A DNA stretch of 64,000 nt from SUG1106 sp051883095 (GTDB lineage: Bacteria > Bacillota > Clostridia > Peptostreptococcales > Anaerovoracaceae): the NCBI GenBank assembly GCA_051883095.1, contig JBJETB010000088.1, positions 48,045 to 112,044 of the forward strand. Reading direction: 5' to 3'. Position numbers and translations under genes: made by a program. How positions within the stretch are numbered: position 1 is the stretch's first letter; every line of letters starts with the position of its first letter. Positions 42,248 to 51,372 of the stretch are shown in pieces. Under the pieces are notes generated by a model, which was not told the origin of the DNA, searched no databases, and saw nothing but the letters and a program-made list of their open reading frames with translations.

Positions 42248-42266
42248 TACCATGGAGGTAAGCATT

Positions 42267-42863
42267 ATGAATTCAGATTTTAAGTCCAGCCGTACGGCGG
42301 TAAATCTTATGAGAGCCTTTGCCGGAGAAAGTCAGGCAAGAAACAGATATACCTTTGCTGCGGATCAGGCGAAGAACAGTAATCTTCATGTGATTGAGGC
42401 AGTGTTCAGGTTCACTGCTGATCAGGAAAAAGAGCATGCAGAGATATTTTATAATCATCTCAGTGCTCTGTCAGGAGAGACAATACAAATTGACGGAGGA
42501 TATCCCGTTGATCCCAAGGATACGGTAGTTCAGCTGCTCAGGTCTGCACAGCATAATGAATACGAAGAGTGGCAGGACGCCTATCAGGCTTTCGGAGATG
42601 AAGCTTCAGAAGAAGGGTACATGCCAGTAGCGACATCGTTCTACAAGATTGCCGAAATTGAAAAAACTCACGGTGACAGGTTCGGTGAGCTTGCGGATCT
42701 GATGGAGCAGGGAAAGCTCTTCGTGTCTGACATAACCTGCAAATGGATGTGTCTCAATTGCGGACATGTGGAGGAGGGCGGCGCAGCGCCTCAGAACTGT
42801 CCTGTATGTCAGCATGATCAAGGGTACTTCATCAGACTGGAACTGGCACCTTTCACAAGGTAA
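42267..42863 (+). CDS. Rubrerythrin
   Basis: 198 residues from ATG 42267 (GGAGG 42255-42259; the earlier in-frame ATG at 42252 overlaps the ribosome site). Ferritin-like diiron domain with FAGESQARNRYTFAA, ADQEKEHAEIFYNHL and IAEIEKTHGDRFGEL supplying the Glu/His ligands, then a C-terminal rubredoxin domain (CLNCGHVEEGG, NCPVCQHDQGYF). Reduces hydrogen peroxide in anaerobes. Full length. Confidence 0.96.
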   Translation: MNSDFKSSRTAVNLMRAFAGESQARNRYTFAADQAKNSNLHVIEAVFRFTADQEKEHAEIFYNHLSALSGETIQIDGGYPVDPKDTVVQLLRSAQHNEYEEWQDAYQAFGDEASEEGYMPVATSFYKIAEIEKTHGDRFGELADLMEQGKLFVSDITCKWMCLNCGHVEEGGAAPQNCPVCQHDQGYFIRLELAPFTR

Positions 42864-42870
42864 GACATAA

Positions 42871-42897
42871 AAAAACGGCAGTCATGCCGTTTTTTTG
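42871..42897. terminator. Bidirectional terminator between rubrerythrin and the M20-like gene
   Basis: AAAAACGGCA (42871-42880), 4-nt loop, TGCCGTTTTT (42885-42894), continued T run; the A run on the left gives a T run on the other strand. Serves both convergent genes. Confidence 0.9.
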
Positions 42898-42899
42898 CA

Positions 42900-44345
42900 C
42901 TATTTTTCTTCCGAAATGCCCATATCAAGGAAGGTAACTAAAGTTCCAGCATACTTTTCTTTAGTCTTTTCCGTTACTCCCATAAAGAGCATAGCCATTT
43001 TTTCGTTTTTGCCGGAAAGAATGGTAAGCGGTGTGAATTCCACCACATCCTCAACTTTCATTTCTGAGTCACCGGTAAATTCTTTAAAAGCACTTTCAAA
43101 CGCGGTGAGAAGCTCATCGTTTTCAGGTTTTCCCTCTCCGTTATATACATCATACTTTTCTGTACATTTATATTTAACATTGCAGAGACCTGAAATTGTG
43201 CGGTATGAATCCGATATTTCATTCATATATTCCGCACTGCAGCTCATGGCAGCAACTTTTATACGAAGCATTCCGTCTTTAGATGAAATTTTGCCCATAT
43301 TTGTAATAGCAACAACGTTTCCATCATCATCCTTATTGTATACACCGTTGAGTGCAGTGTACATAAGACTTACCAGATTGTCTGTTTCATCCTTCGTAAA
43401 AACGCGTGACGGCATATCTGTCTCTTCATAGGTATATTCGATTTCGGGATAATCTTCAGAATACTTATCCATGAATTTTTCAATAGCATTGTTCATCTTG
43501 CTCTCAAATTTGGAAGTATCAGAACTGTTTATAACGAGATTAATTACCGCTGAAGATGGAATCATGTCAGCATCTTCACCGCCATAGAAACTCGATATTT
43601 CGAAAAGCATTGATGTGGACTTAAAGTTAGCCAGAAGATTGCCAAGAATTTTTATGGCATTTGGTTTACTGTTAAGTCTGCTTCCTATAACTTCAGAAGG
43701 AACATTTTTTATTCTTATTTTATATGCTTTATCGTAAGAAGGTTCTGCATATTGCAATTCTTCATACAGCTCATACTGCTCATATCCGCCGGTTATCTGC
43801 GAAACCTTGGCAGAGCCTGATTTACCCAGGTAAAATACCCTTGTATCATCTGTGAAATGGGAAGAAGATAGTTTTTCGGTTCCTGTCTTTTCACCGTTGC
43901 TTTCAGGACAGAAAATAACCTTGTAGCTGCAGTTCTGCTGACTGTTTTTGGCTGCTGTAAGAGCAACAGCCATTGATTCAGTATAATCACTCATGTTAGC
44001 AGCATCGTAGCCGCAGATAATAACACAAGGGGGCACATCTTCGTGTCCTTCGGCAGCCTTAATTGTGTATATGACATTTCCGCTGATATCCAGGGATGTA
44101 TTTATTTTCTTGTTTTTGCCCCAGTTGACAAGGTATGATGCCACATCAGCATTTGTCTCCAGAGATTCAAGAGAATCAATAAGATCTGTCTCATATGCGG
44201 AAAGTTTCTCCGATATTATTTCGTCAAGTGAAGGCTCATCTTCGCGTTCCGAGCCGAATAAAAAAATCCCCCCGACAGCGCAGACGATGATTATTATAAC
44301 GGCTGCAGCTGTAATTAATATTTTCCTGTTCTTTAAAATACTCAT
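42900..44345 (-). CDS. Membrane-anchored, degenerate PepD/M20-like protein
   Basis: 481 residues. Signal anchor at 10-30 (LITAAAVIIIIVCAVGGIFL), rest extracytoplasmic. The sequence pattern follows aminoacyl-histidine dipeptidases (PepD, M20 family): VASYLVNWGKNKKINTSLD, then CVIICGYDAANMSDYTE at the place of the first metal-binding motif, and YKIRIKNVPSEV with NAIKILGNLLANF like the PepD lid domain. The metal-ligand His of the first motif (HxD) is replaced (GYDAAN), and the GHSG-type lid motif is lost. A non-catalytic surface relative of PepD is the best reading. Start supported by AAAGGTGAATTGG upstream. Weak family link; function unknown. Confidence 0.6.
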   Translation of the reverse strand: MSILKNRKILITAAAVIIIIVCAVGGIFLFGSEREDEPSLDEIISEKLSAYETDLIDSLESLETNADVASYLVNWGKNKKINTSLDISGNVIYTIKAAEGHEDVPPCVIICGYDAANMSDYTESMAVALTAAKNSQQNCSYKVIFCPESNGEKTGTEKLSSSHFTDDTRVFYLGKSGSAKVSQITGGYEQYELYEELQYAEPSYDKAYKIRIKNVPSEVIGSRLNSKPNAIKILGNLLANFKSTSMLFEISSFYGGEDADMIPSSAVINLVINSSDTSKFESKMNNAIEKFMDKYSEDYPEIEYTYEETDMPSRVFTKDETDNLVSLMYTALNGVYNKDDDGNVVAITNMGKISSKDGMLRIKVAAMSCSAEYMNEISDSYRTISGLCNVKYKCTEKYDVYNGEGKPENDELLTAFESAFKEFTGDSEMKVEDVVEFTPLTILSGKNEKMAMLFMGVTEKTKEKYAGTLVTFLDMGISEEK

Positions 44346-44435
44346 TCCAATTCACCTTTTTTTATACTATAATTAAAATGTAAAAATTTCAAAATTAAAT
44401 ATATCACAAATTTGTGAAAAAGGGAAGTGAAGAAG

Positions 44436-44990
44436 ATGAAGAAACTTGAAATGGAAAGAATTTTTCTGAGAGATAGTACTTTCGATGATTGCGAATATTT
44501 TGCCAAATGGGAGCAGATGGATACTGTAACAGAGTTTTTTACCATAGATAAAGGAAGAAACTATGAAGAGGTAGTTACCGAATTTATAAGTCGTCAGGAT
44601 GATGATGATAAAATTCAGCTTACTGTTTGCTCAAAAGAGAGCGGACTGCCAATCGGAAGGATATATATAAGCAATATTGATCACCACTATGATTCATTGG
44701 ACATTACAAGGATTTATATAGCCGATAAAGCTATACGAGGTACCGGTCTGGGGGAGGAAGCCCTCAGAGGGGCGCTTAAACTGGCATTCGAGGATATGAA
44801 TATGGAAAGAGTTACCCTTGACCATTTTACGGGAAACCAAATTGCATCGCATCTGTATCTCAAAGTAGGATTTCAGTATGAGGGTGTGATGCGTCATGGT
44901 GGCAAAAAGGACGGAAAATACGTAGATCTGCACCTGATGTCTATTCTGCGTGACGAATATTTCTCAAAAAAAGATTCCGGTAAAGAGTAA
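44436..44990 (+). CDS. GNAT-family N-acetyltransferase
   Basis: 184 residues from ATG 44436 (AGGGAAG about 9 nt upstream; GTG 44427 overlaps that site). RimJ/SpeG-like GNAT: ERIFLRDSTFDDCEYFAKWE at the N-terminus, acetyl-CoA loop RGTGLGEEALRGALKLAFE near 100, and NQIASHLYLKVGFQYEGVMR near 133-152. Acetylates an amine on a small molecule or protein N-terminus. Substrate not evident. Confidence 0.88.
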   Translation: MKKLEMERIFLRDSTFDDCEYFAKWEQMDTVTEFFTIDKGRNYEEVVTEFISRQDDDDKIQLTVCSKESGLPIGRIYISNIDHHYDSLDITRIYIADKAIRGTGLGEEALRGALKLAFEDMNMERVTLDHFTGNQIASHLYLKVGFQYEGVMRHGGKKDGKYVDLHLMSILRDEYFSKKDSGKE

Positions 44991-44997
44991 TTTCTTG

Positions 44998-45026
44998 TTG
45001 ACACTCGCTTCATTTAGTAGTATATT
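44998..45026 (+). promoter_or_regulatory. Promoter of nrdDG
   Basis: TTGACA (44998-45003), 17-bp spacer, TATATT (45021-45026). Confidence 0.78.
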
Positions 45027-45036
45027 TTTACTGCGC

Positions 45037-45052
45037 CCACTAGATATAGTGG
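45037..45052. promoter_or_regulatory. NrdR-box-like palindrome before nrdD
   Basis: CCACTA (45037-45042) and TAGTGG (45047-45052) around GATA. The core CTAGATATAG resembles NrdR boxes (CwATATATwG). It lies just past the predicted transcription start. NrdR boxes normally occur in pairs about 31 bp apart; I see no clear second one. Confidence 0.5.
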
Positions 45053-45092
45053 TGGTGCTTTAAGAAGAACAAGGAAATGAAGGGAGCAAGCA

Positions 45093-47441
45093 ATGGATAG
45101 CATTAAGAAGATCGTCAAAAGAGACGGCAGAACGGTAGATTTTGATGTGAATAAAATTGCGGACGCTATTTTTAAGGCGGCGCAGGTTCTCGGCGGCAGA
45201 GACAGAGAGATGTCAATGTACCTGGCGAGACAGGTTGAATTATATCTTCTGGAGGTATGCCATAACAACGTACCTACGGTAGAACAGATTCAGGATGCCG
45301 TAGAAAAAATCCTCATCGAAAACGGACATGCACGTACTGCGAAGGAATACATTCTTTACAGAGCGGAACGTACCAGAGTAAGGGACATGAACACCAAACT
45401 CATGAAGATATATGAGGACCTTACTTTTAAAGAAGCAAAGGACAACGATGTAAAGCGTGAGAATGCCAACATTGACGGCAATACCGCGATGGGCACCATG
45501 CTTAAATACGGTTCTGAAGGTGCCAAGGAATTCTACAAGATGTATGTCATCGACCCGAAACACGTAAAAGCACATGAACAGGGTGACATACATATTCATG
45601 ACATGGACTTCTACACTCTTACCATGACCTGCTGTCAGATTGACCTTGTCAAGCTGCTCAAAGGCGGATTCTCCACAGGCCACGGACATTTAAGAGAACC
45701 TAATGACATCGAAAGCTATGCTGCTCTGGCTTGTATCGCTATCCAGTCAAACCAGAACGACCAGCACGGCGGTCAGTCTGTGCCGAATTTCGATTACGGA
45801 ATGGCTCCCGGAGTAAAGAAAACATATAAGAAGCTGTATCTCACCAACCTGGGCAAGATGCTGGATTTCCTCGAGGACATCGACGACGGTGTGGAAAGAA
45901 TGAAAGCCTTAGGTGCTGAAATTGAGGAAAAGCATGGCGTTTACCCTTGTATGGCATGGGATAACAACTACAAAGAACTTGAACTTGAGGAACTGAAGAA
46001 AATAGTTCCTGAAGAAGAAGCCAGAAAGATGCAGGACAGAGCAACCAAGTTTGCTGATAAGGAAATCAGGAGAAAGACTTATCAGGCAATGGAGGCGCTC
46101 ATACATAACCTTAACACAATGCATTCCAGAGCAGGTGCACAGGTTCCGTTCAGTTCAATCAACTACGGAACTGATACATCTCCTGAAGGCAGACTTGTTA
46201 TGGAAAGCGTGATGCTGGCTACAGAGGCAGGGCTCGGAAACGGTGAAACACCTATTTTCCCTATACAGATTTTTAAGGTTAAAGAGGGTGTAAGCTATAA
46301 CCCTGAGGACCCGAACTATGACCTGTTCAAGCTGGCATGCAGAGTATCTGCAAAGAGACTTTTCCCTAACTTCTCTTTCCTGGATGCACCGTTCAACAAG
46401 CAGTACTATGTAGAAGGAAATCCTGATACCGAGTGTGCATACATGGGATGCAGAACCCGTGTTATAGGAAACGTTTACGATCCTACCAGAGAGATCGTAA
46501 CAGGAAGAGGTAACCTGAGTTTCACTTCTATTAACCTTCCTAGACTTGCTATCAAGGCCAAGGGAGATGTGGACATGTTCTTCGAAGGTCTTGACAGAAT
46601 GATAGATCTGGCCATTGATCAGCTTAACGACAGATTCAAGATTCAGTCACAGAAGAAGGTAAAGAACTTCCCGTTCCTCATGGGACAGGGCATCTGGATG
46701 GATTCGGACAAGTTAGGTCCGGACGATACCATCGAGGAGGTTATCAAGCACGGAACTCTGACCATAGGCTTTATAGGACTGGCAGAGTGTCTCAAAGCCC
46801 TTATTGGAGTTCACCATGGTGAGTCCAAGGAGGCTCAGAACCTGGGCCTTGAAATCGTAGGCTATATGAGAAAGCGCATGGATGAAGAGGCCAGAAAAAC
46901 AGGCCTTAACTGGTCGGTTATCGCTACTCCTGCTGAAGGTCTGTCGGGAAGATTTGTAAAAATCGACAGACAAAAGTACGGATCCATTCCTGGTGTGACT
47001 GACAGAGATTATTATACCAACAGCTTCCACATTCCGGTATACTATGATATAAACGCCTTTGAAAAAATCAGACTTGAGGCTCCTTACCATGAGCTGACCA
47101 ACGGCGGACATATTTCATATATTGAGCTTGACGGTGACCCGCTTAAGAATCTTGATGCCTTCGAAAAGGTAGTAAGATGCATGAAGGAAAATGGAATCGG
47201 TTACGGTTCAATCAACCACCCGGTAGACAGAGACCCTTGCTGCGGATATACGGGTATAATAGATAACGAATGCCCTCAGTGCCACAGAAAGGAAGGAGAA
47301 GGTGATGTAGGTTTCGAAAGAATCAGAAGAATCACAGGATATCTGGTAGGAACCATGGATCACTGGAATAATGCCAAGCGCGCAGAGGAACAGGATCGTG
47401 TAAAGCACGATATGACTGAGGGCGAGCTGGAAAAGCTTTAA
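45093..47441 (+). CDS. nrdD: Anaerobic (class III) ribonucleoside-triphosphate reductase
   Basis: 782 residues. N-terminal ATP-cone (VKRDGRTVDFDVNKIADAI), the ten-strand barrel with the substrate segment GAQVPFSSINYGTDTSPEGR, zinc cysteines CCGYTGIIDNECPQC near 709-723, and the C-terminal glycyl-radical loop RRITGYLVGTMDHWNNAK. Reduces ribonucleotides to deoxyribonucleotides under anaerobic conditions after activation by NrdG. Ribosome site AAGGGAG. Confidence 0.97.
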   Translation: MDSIKKIVKRDGRTVDFDVNKIADAIFKAAQVLGGRDREMSMYLARQVELYLLEVCHNNVPTVEQIQDAVEKILIENGHARTAKEYILYRAERTRVRDMNTKLMKIYEDLTFKEAKDNDVKRENANIDGNTAMGTMLKYGSEGAKEFYKMYVIDPKHVKAHEQGDIHIHDMDFYTLTMTCCQIDLVKLLKGGFSTGHGHLREPNDIESYAALACIAIQSNQNDQHGGQSVPNFDYGMAPGVKKTYKKLYLTNLGKMLDFLEDIDDGVERMKALGAEIEEKHGVYPCMAWDNNYKELELEELKKIVPEEEARKMQDRATKFADKEIRRKTYQAMEALIHNLNTMHSRAGAQVPFSSINYGTDTSPEGRLVMESVMLATEAGLGNGETPIFPIQIFKVKEGVSYNPEDPNYDLFKLACRVSAKRLFPNFSFLDAPFNKQYYVEGNPDTECAYMGCRTRVIGNVYDPTREIVTGRGNLSFTSINLPRLAIKAKGDVDMFFEGLDRMIDLAIDQLNDRFKIQSQKKVKNFPFLMGQGIWMDSDKLGPDDTIEEVIKHGTLTIGFIGLAECLKALIGVHHGESKEAQNLGLEIVGYMRKRMDEEARKTGLNWSVIATPAEGLSGRFVKIDRQKYGSIPGVTDRDYYTNSFHIPVYYDINAFEKIRLEAPYHELTNGGHISYIELDGDPLKNLDAFEKVVRCMKENGIGYGSINHPVDRDPCCGYTGIIDNECPQCHRKEGEGDVGFERIRRITGYLVGTMDHWNNAKRAEEQDRVKHDMTEGELEKL

Positions 47442-47472
47442 AATAAATAATAGAACTGCGGAGGCAATTTAA

Positions 47473-47997
47473 ATGGCAGATACAAAGAATGCGATAAGAA
47501 TTGCCGGAGTTGTAAGAGAATCAATAGTTGACGGACCCGGACTGAGATTTACCATCTTCTGTCAGGGATGTCCACACGACTGCAAGGGTTGCCATAACAT
47601 GGCAACCCATGATTTTTCCGGAGGCTATGACTGCGATATCGCTAAGATACTTGATGCAGTAGACAGTAATCCGCTGCTTGACGGAGTGACCTTCAGCGGC
47701 GGAGAGCCTATGTGCCAGCCGGAGGCCTTTTACAACCTGGCTGTTAAAGTAAAGGAACGCGGACTTAACATAGTGACATATACGGGCTATACCTACGAAG
47801 AACTGCAGAAAATGGCTGTAAACAACCGGTGGATTAAAGGTCTGCTTGAACTGACCGATATTCTCATCGATGGAAGATTCGTTCTGGAAGAAAGAGATCT
47901 TACGCTTCTTTTCAGAGGCAGCAGAAACCAGCGGGTGATAGATATGAATCTTACGCGCAGCACCGGAGAACTGACTCTGGCAGAAAAATATTATTAA
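47473..47997 (+). CDS. nrdG: Anaerobic ribonucleotide reductase activating protein
   Basis: 174 residues. Radical SAM activase with cluster motif FCQGCPHDCKGCHN near residue 31 and FSGGEPMCQPEAF near 77. Installs the glycyl radical on NrdD. 31 nt after nrdD, with CGGAGG upstream; the two form one operon. Confidence 0.96.
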   Translation: MADTKNAIRIAGVVRESIVDGPGLRFTIFCQGCPHDCKGCHNMATHDFSGGYDCDIAKILDAVDSNPLLDGVTFSGGEPMCQPEAFYNLAVKVKERGLNIVTYTGYTYEELQKMAVNNRWIKGLLELTDILIDGRFVLEERDLTLLFRGSRNQRVIDMNLTRSTGELTLAEKYY

Positions 47998-48012
47998 AAT
48001 AGAAAAAAATGC

Positions 48013-48042
48013 TTGAAATACAGGGATTGTTTATGTTATACT
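48013..48042 (+). promoter_or_regulatory. Promoter of rpmB
   Basis: TTGAAA (48013-48018), 18-bp spacer, TATACT (48037-48042). Confidence 0.65.
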
Positions 48043-48117
48043 ATCTTGTGTTCGAGTGCGGACAGATAAGTTAAGAAAAAATGCTACGGCTTAAATATAT
48101 TAAAGGAGGTGCGGTAG

Positions 48118-48312
48118 ATGTCAAAGAAATGTGAAATTTGCGGTAAGGGACAGGTTTCAGGAAACAACGTTTCTCACTCCATGAGACACACGAGAAGAAA
48201 ATGGAACGCTAATATCCAGACTGTAAGAGTTGTTGATGAAAACGGAACAGTTAGAAGAGCTAACGTATGCACAAGATGCATCAGATCCAATAAAGTAAAC
48301 CGTGCCATTTAA
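48118..48312 (+). CDS. rpmB: Ribosomal protein L28
   Basis: 64 residues, typical length. CEICGKGQVSGNNVSHSMRH with zinc-type cysteines (CxxC here and CTRC near the C-terminus) and RKWNANIQTVRV. Monocistronic with its own promoter and terminator; ribosome site AAAGGAGG. Confidence 0.97.
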   Translation: MSKKCEICGKGQVSGNNVSHSMRHTRRKWNANIQTVRVVDENGTVRRANVCTRCIRSNKVNRAI

Positions 48313-48327
48313 TTAAAAAAGAAACTA

Positions 48328-48360
48328 AGAGAACTCGCAGTTTGGTGTGGGTTCTTTTTT
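48328..48360 (+). terminator. Terminator after rpmB
   Basis: GAGAAC (about 48329-48334) pairs with GTTCTT (48351-48356) through a partly paired interior, then a run of T residues. Confidence 0.75.
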
Positions 48361-48404
48361 CATATATTCAAATAATAATAATATCAGCATCGGAGGACAT
48401 GACA

Positions 48405-49688
48405 ATGAAAGAAACAACAATAGGAACTAAATGTGTGCAGGGTGGTTACAGACCGGGAAACGGTGAACCGAGGCAGGTGCCTATCATACAGAGCACTACT
48501 TTTAAATATGATACAGGTGATGCTATGGGAAGACTGTTCGACCTGGAGGACAGCGGATACTTTTATTCCAGACTTCAGAACCCTACTTCAGATACTGTAG
48601 CAGCTAAAATATGCCAGCTGGAGGGAGGAACCGCGGCAATGCTTACATCCTCGGGAATGGCGGCAAATTTCCTGGCGGTATTCAATATATGCGGGTGCGG
48701 AGATCATCTGGTGGCATCATCAGCTATTTACGGAGGAACATATAACCTGTTCGCTGTAACAATGAAGAGAATGGGTGTGGAGGTTACCTTTGTGGCTCCC
48801 GATGCTTCAGAAGAAGAGCTGAATGCTGCTTTTCGTCCGAACACCAAGGCTGTTTTCGGTGAAACGATTGCAAATCCGGCTTTGAAGGTTCTCGACATAG
48901 AAAAATTTGCCAGAGCGGCACACAATCACGGATGCCCGCTTATCATCGATAATACATTCCCTACACCTGTAAACTGCAGACCTTTTGAATGGGGCGCAGA
49001 TATCGTCACTCACTCCACTACCAAGTACATGGACGGTCACGGCAGCGCGGTAGGCGGGGCCATTGTTGACTCAGGCAGATTTGACTGGACGAAATATGCT
49101 GAAAAGTATCCGGGACTTTGCACTCCTGATGATAGTTATCACGGTGTAACATATACGGAGAGATTCGGCCTTGAGGGAGCTTATATAACAAAAGCTACGG
49201 TTCAGCTCATGCGCGACCTTGGTGTAACACCTGCTCCAATTAGTGCCTACATACTGAATCTGGGACTTGAGAGTCTTCATGTGAGGATGAAACGCCATTG
49301 TGAAAATGCCATGGCAGTAGCTGAATACCTTGCAGCTCACGATAAAGTTGCATGGGTGACATATCCTAAGCTTAAGTCAGACAAGGACTATGAGCTTGCA
49401 GAAAAGTATCTTCCTGACGGGGCCTGCGGTGTAGTAAGCTTCGGAGTGAAGGGCGGCAGAGAAGCAGCGGGAAAATTTATGGAAAACCTTAAGATTATCG
49501 CTATAGAGACACATGTTGCAGATGCACGTTCATGCTGTCTGCATCCGGCTACGACAACTCATCGTCAGATGAACGATGAAGAACTTGTGGCTGCCGGAGT
49601 CGGTCCTGATCTTGTGAGAGTTTCACTGGGACTTGAGGATGCGGCTGACCTGATTGCTGATATTGAACAGGCGCTGGCAGCGGTATAA
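48405..49688 (+). CDS. O-acetylhomoserine sulfhydrylase / trans-sulfuration PLP enzyme
   Basis: 427 residues from ATG 48405, 8 nt after GGAGG (ATG 48399 is too near the ribosome site). Cys/Met metabolism PLP family: YSRLQNPTSDTVAAK, LTSSGMAANFLAVF (PLP phosphate region), IIDNTFPTPVNCRPFEWGAD and the PLP-lysine motif HSTTKYMDGHG. The family includes methionine gamma-lyase; the adjacent metA favours O-acetylhomoserine sulfhydrylase (homocysteine synthesis). No SAM riboswitch seen upstream. Confidence 0.9.
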   Translation: MKETTIGTKCVQGGYRPGNGEPRQVPIIQSTTFKYDTGDAMGRLFDLEDSGYFYSRLQNPTSDTVAAKICQLEGGTAAMLTSSGMAANFLAVFNICGCGDHLVASSAIYGGTYNLFAVTMKRMGVEVTFVAPDASEEELNAAFRPNTKAVFGETIANPALKVLDIEKFARAAHNHGCPLIIDNTFPTPVNCRPFEWGADIVTHSTTKYMDGHGSAVGGAIVDSGRFDWTKYAEKYPGLCTPDDSYHGVTYTERFGLEGAYITKATVQLMRDLGVTPAPISAYILNLGLESLHVRMKRHCENAMAVAEYLAAHDKVAWVTYPKLKSDKDYELAEKYLPDGACGVVSFGVKGGREAAGKFMENLKIIAIETHVADARSCCLHPATTTHRQMNDEELVAAGVGPDLVRVSLGLEDAADLIADIEQALAAV

Positions 49689-49713
49689 ATTAAAGAAACC
49701 GGAGGATAAATAA

Positions 49714-50640
49714 ATGCCAATTAAAATACCTAATAATCTGCCGGCGGTTCAGACGCTGGCCGATGAGAATATCTTCGTCATGACGGAAACCAGGGCTATA
49801 ACCCAGGATATAAGACCTTTAAGAATCCTTCTCCTGAATCTTATGCCTAAAAAGATAGAGACAGAAACGCAGATTTCAAGGATTCTGGGTAATACGCCGC
49901 TGCAGATAGAACTGACACTGGTTCGGGTAAAAAGCCACGAATCCCACAACGTTACTGAAGACCATCTTCTCTCATTTTACAAGACCTTTGATGATGTAAA
50001 GAATGAGAAATTTGACGGAATGATAATAACAGGAGCACCTGTGGAACTTATGGAGTTCGAAGAAGTGGACTACTGGCAGGAGCTTACTGAAATAATGGAA
50101 TGGTCCAAGAAGAACGTTCACAGTACTCTTCATATCTGCTGGGGAGCACAGGCAGGCCTGTACTACCATTACGGAATAAAAAAGCACCTGCTGCCGCAAA
50201 AGCTTTTCGGCGTCTATGCTCATACTGCGGATTATCCTCATTCTATGCTGCTCAGGGGCTTCGACAGCACATTCTATGTGCCCCATTCAAGATATACTAC
50301 AGTGAACAGAGAAGATATAGAGGCGATACCTGAACTCAAAATACTGGCATCTTCAGAGGAAGCAGGCGTATATCTTGTATCAAGAAACGGCGGCAGGCAG
50401 TTTTTTGCCATGGGACACTCCGAATATGATCCGATGACACTGGACGCCGAGTACAGAAGAGACCAGGCGGCAGGTCTTGGTACGGCCATACCTGAGAATT
50501 ATTATGCAGATAACAATCCTGATAATCCGCCGATAGTAAACTGGCGTGCTCACGGAAGTCTTCTGTACATAAACTGGCTTAATTACTTTGTATACCAGTC
50601 CACGCCTTATGACCTGACAGAGCTTGCAGGAGAAGATTAG
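49714..50640 (+). CDS. metA: Homoserine O-acyltransferase MetA
   Basis: 308 residues. Glutamine-amidotransferase-like fold: RPLRILLLNLMPKKIETETQ, ITGAPVELMEFEEVDYW, catalytic Cys in LHICWGAQAGLYYHYG near 142, catalytic His/Glu in FFAMGHSEYDPMTL near 231. Activates homoserine with acetyl- or succinyl-CoA; in Clostridia acetyl is usual. 25 nt after the sulfhydrylase gene, so the two encode consecutive steps of methionine synthesis. Confidence 0.95.
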   Translation: MPIKIPNNLPAVQTLADENIFVMTETRAITQDIRPLRILLLNLMPKKIETETQISRILGNTPLQIELTLVRVKSHESHNVTEDHLLSFYKTFDDVKNEKFDGMIITGAPVELMEFEEVDYWQELTEIMEWSKKNVHSTLHICWGAQAGLYYHYGIKKHLLPQKLFGVYAHTADYPHSMLLRGFDSTFYVPHSRYTTVNREDIEAIPELKILASSEEAGVYLVSRNGGRQFFAMGHSEYDPMTLDAEYRRDQAAGLGTAIPENYYADNNPDNPPIVNWRAHGSLLYINWLNYFVYQSTPYDLTELAGED

Positions 50641-50658
50641 TGCCCGCATGCACAGACG

Positions 50659-50841
50659 TCAGCGTTTGAGTAAAGTAAAACCACATATGATAAGCAGGAT
50701 ACCAAGGAGTATGATCCATGCTTTTGGAGGGAGGAAAAAGGCGCAGATTGTCACTGCACCGAAAACCAGAAGCACGAATCCTATGTCCTTGGTCTCTTTA
50801 TATATGTCAAAACATTTTTTTTTGCGAAAGTTGTTGTTCAT
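50659..50841 (-). CDS. Small membrane protein (60 aa)
   Basis: 60 residues: a basic N-terminus and two adjacent TM helices (DIGFVLLVFGAVTICAFFL, WIILLGILLIICGFTLL). The minus-strand leader has GGGGTG about 8 nt before the ATG. Converges with metA (18 nt gap) and diverges from the Asp23 operon. Hydrophobic pattern and ribosome site argue for a real gene; not otherwise recognised. Confidence 0.65.
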   Translation of the reverse strand: MNNNFRKKKCFDIYKETKDIGFVLLVFGAVTICAFFLPPKAWIILLGILLIICGFTLLKR

Positions 50842-50964
50842 TTCTTACACCCCATATATTCTATGAAAAAGCATAGGAAAGTGTGCGGAATTGTGGTATA
50901 TTAAAAGCAGCATAAACGTATGCCATCAATGCAGCGAAAGGCGAAAGTCGAAAGGAGAACGGAC

Positions 50965-51372
50965 ATGTCCCTTGAACGCACAACACAATACGGAAAAATA
51001 AGACTAAATGATAATATATTTGCCAAGGCAGTGCTGTCATCAATTGCCAGGACAGAAGGAAAAGTGCTTTGCGCTTCCGAAAAAGGAAAAATTCTGGGAG
51101 GCATCGATCAGAAGGTTTCAACGAGTGAACTTGCTTCGAATATTTTTATAAAGGAAACAGAGGACGAATACCGCCTTGAATTTTTTGTAATCATGTCCTT
51201 CGGTGCCAGCATAAAAGAAAACTGCACCGCCATTCTCGACAGTCTGGAGAAGCAGATGAAAACCATGCTGCCGGATAAAGGCGGAAGAATAGTACTGAGG
51301 ATAGTAGGCGTAAAATCAAAAAAAATCGCCGCAAGGAACATAGAAATAGTGAGGGAATATGGGATCAGATAA
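50965..51372 (+). CDS. Asp23/Gls24 family envelope stress protein
   Basis: 135 residues from ATG 50965, with AAAGGAG upstream (in-frame ATG at 50920 has no ribosome site). Asp23 pattern: GKIRLNDNIFAKAVLSSIA at the N-terminus and FFVIMSFGASIKENCTAILD. A small cytoplasmic protein linked to cell-envelope homeostasis in Bacillota. Overlaps recG by 14 nt; homologues commonly precede recG or fakA-type genes. Confidence 0.88.
   Translation: MSLERTTQYGKIRLNDNIFAKAVLSSIARTEGKVLCASEKGKILGGIDQKVSTSELASNIFIKETEDEYRLEFFVIMSFGASIKENCTAILDSLEKQMKTMLPDKGGRIVLRIVGVKSKKIAARNIEIVREYGIR

Noticed and set aside
48355..48404. SAM or T-box riboswitch before the methionine genes
   Set aside because: Only about 45 nt separate the rpmB terminator and the start; no room for such an element.
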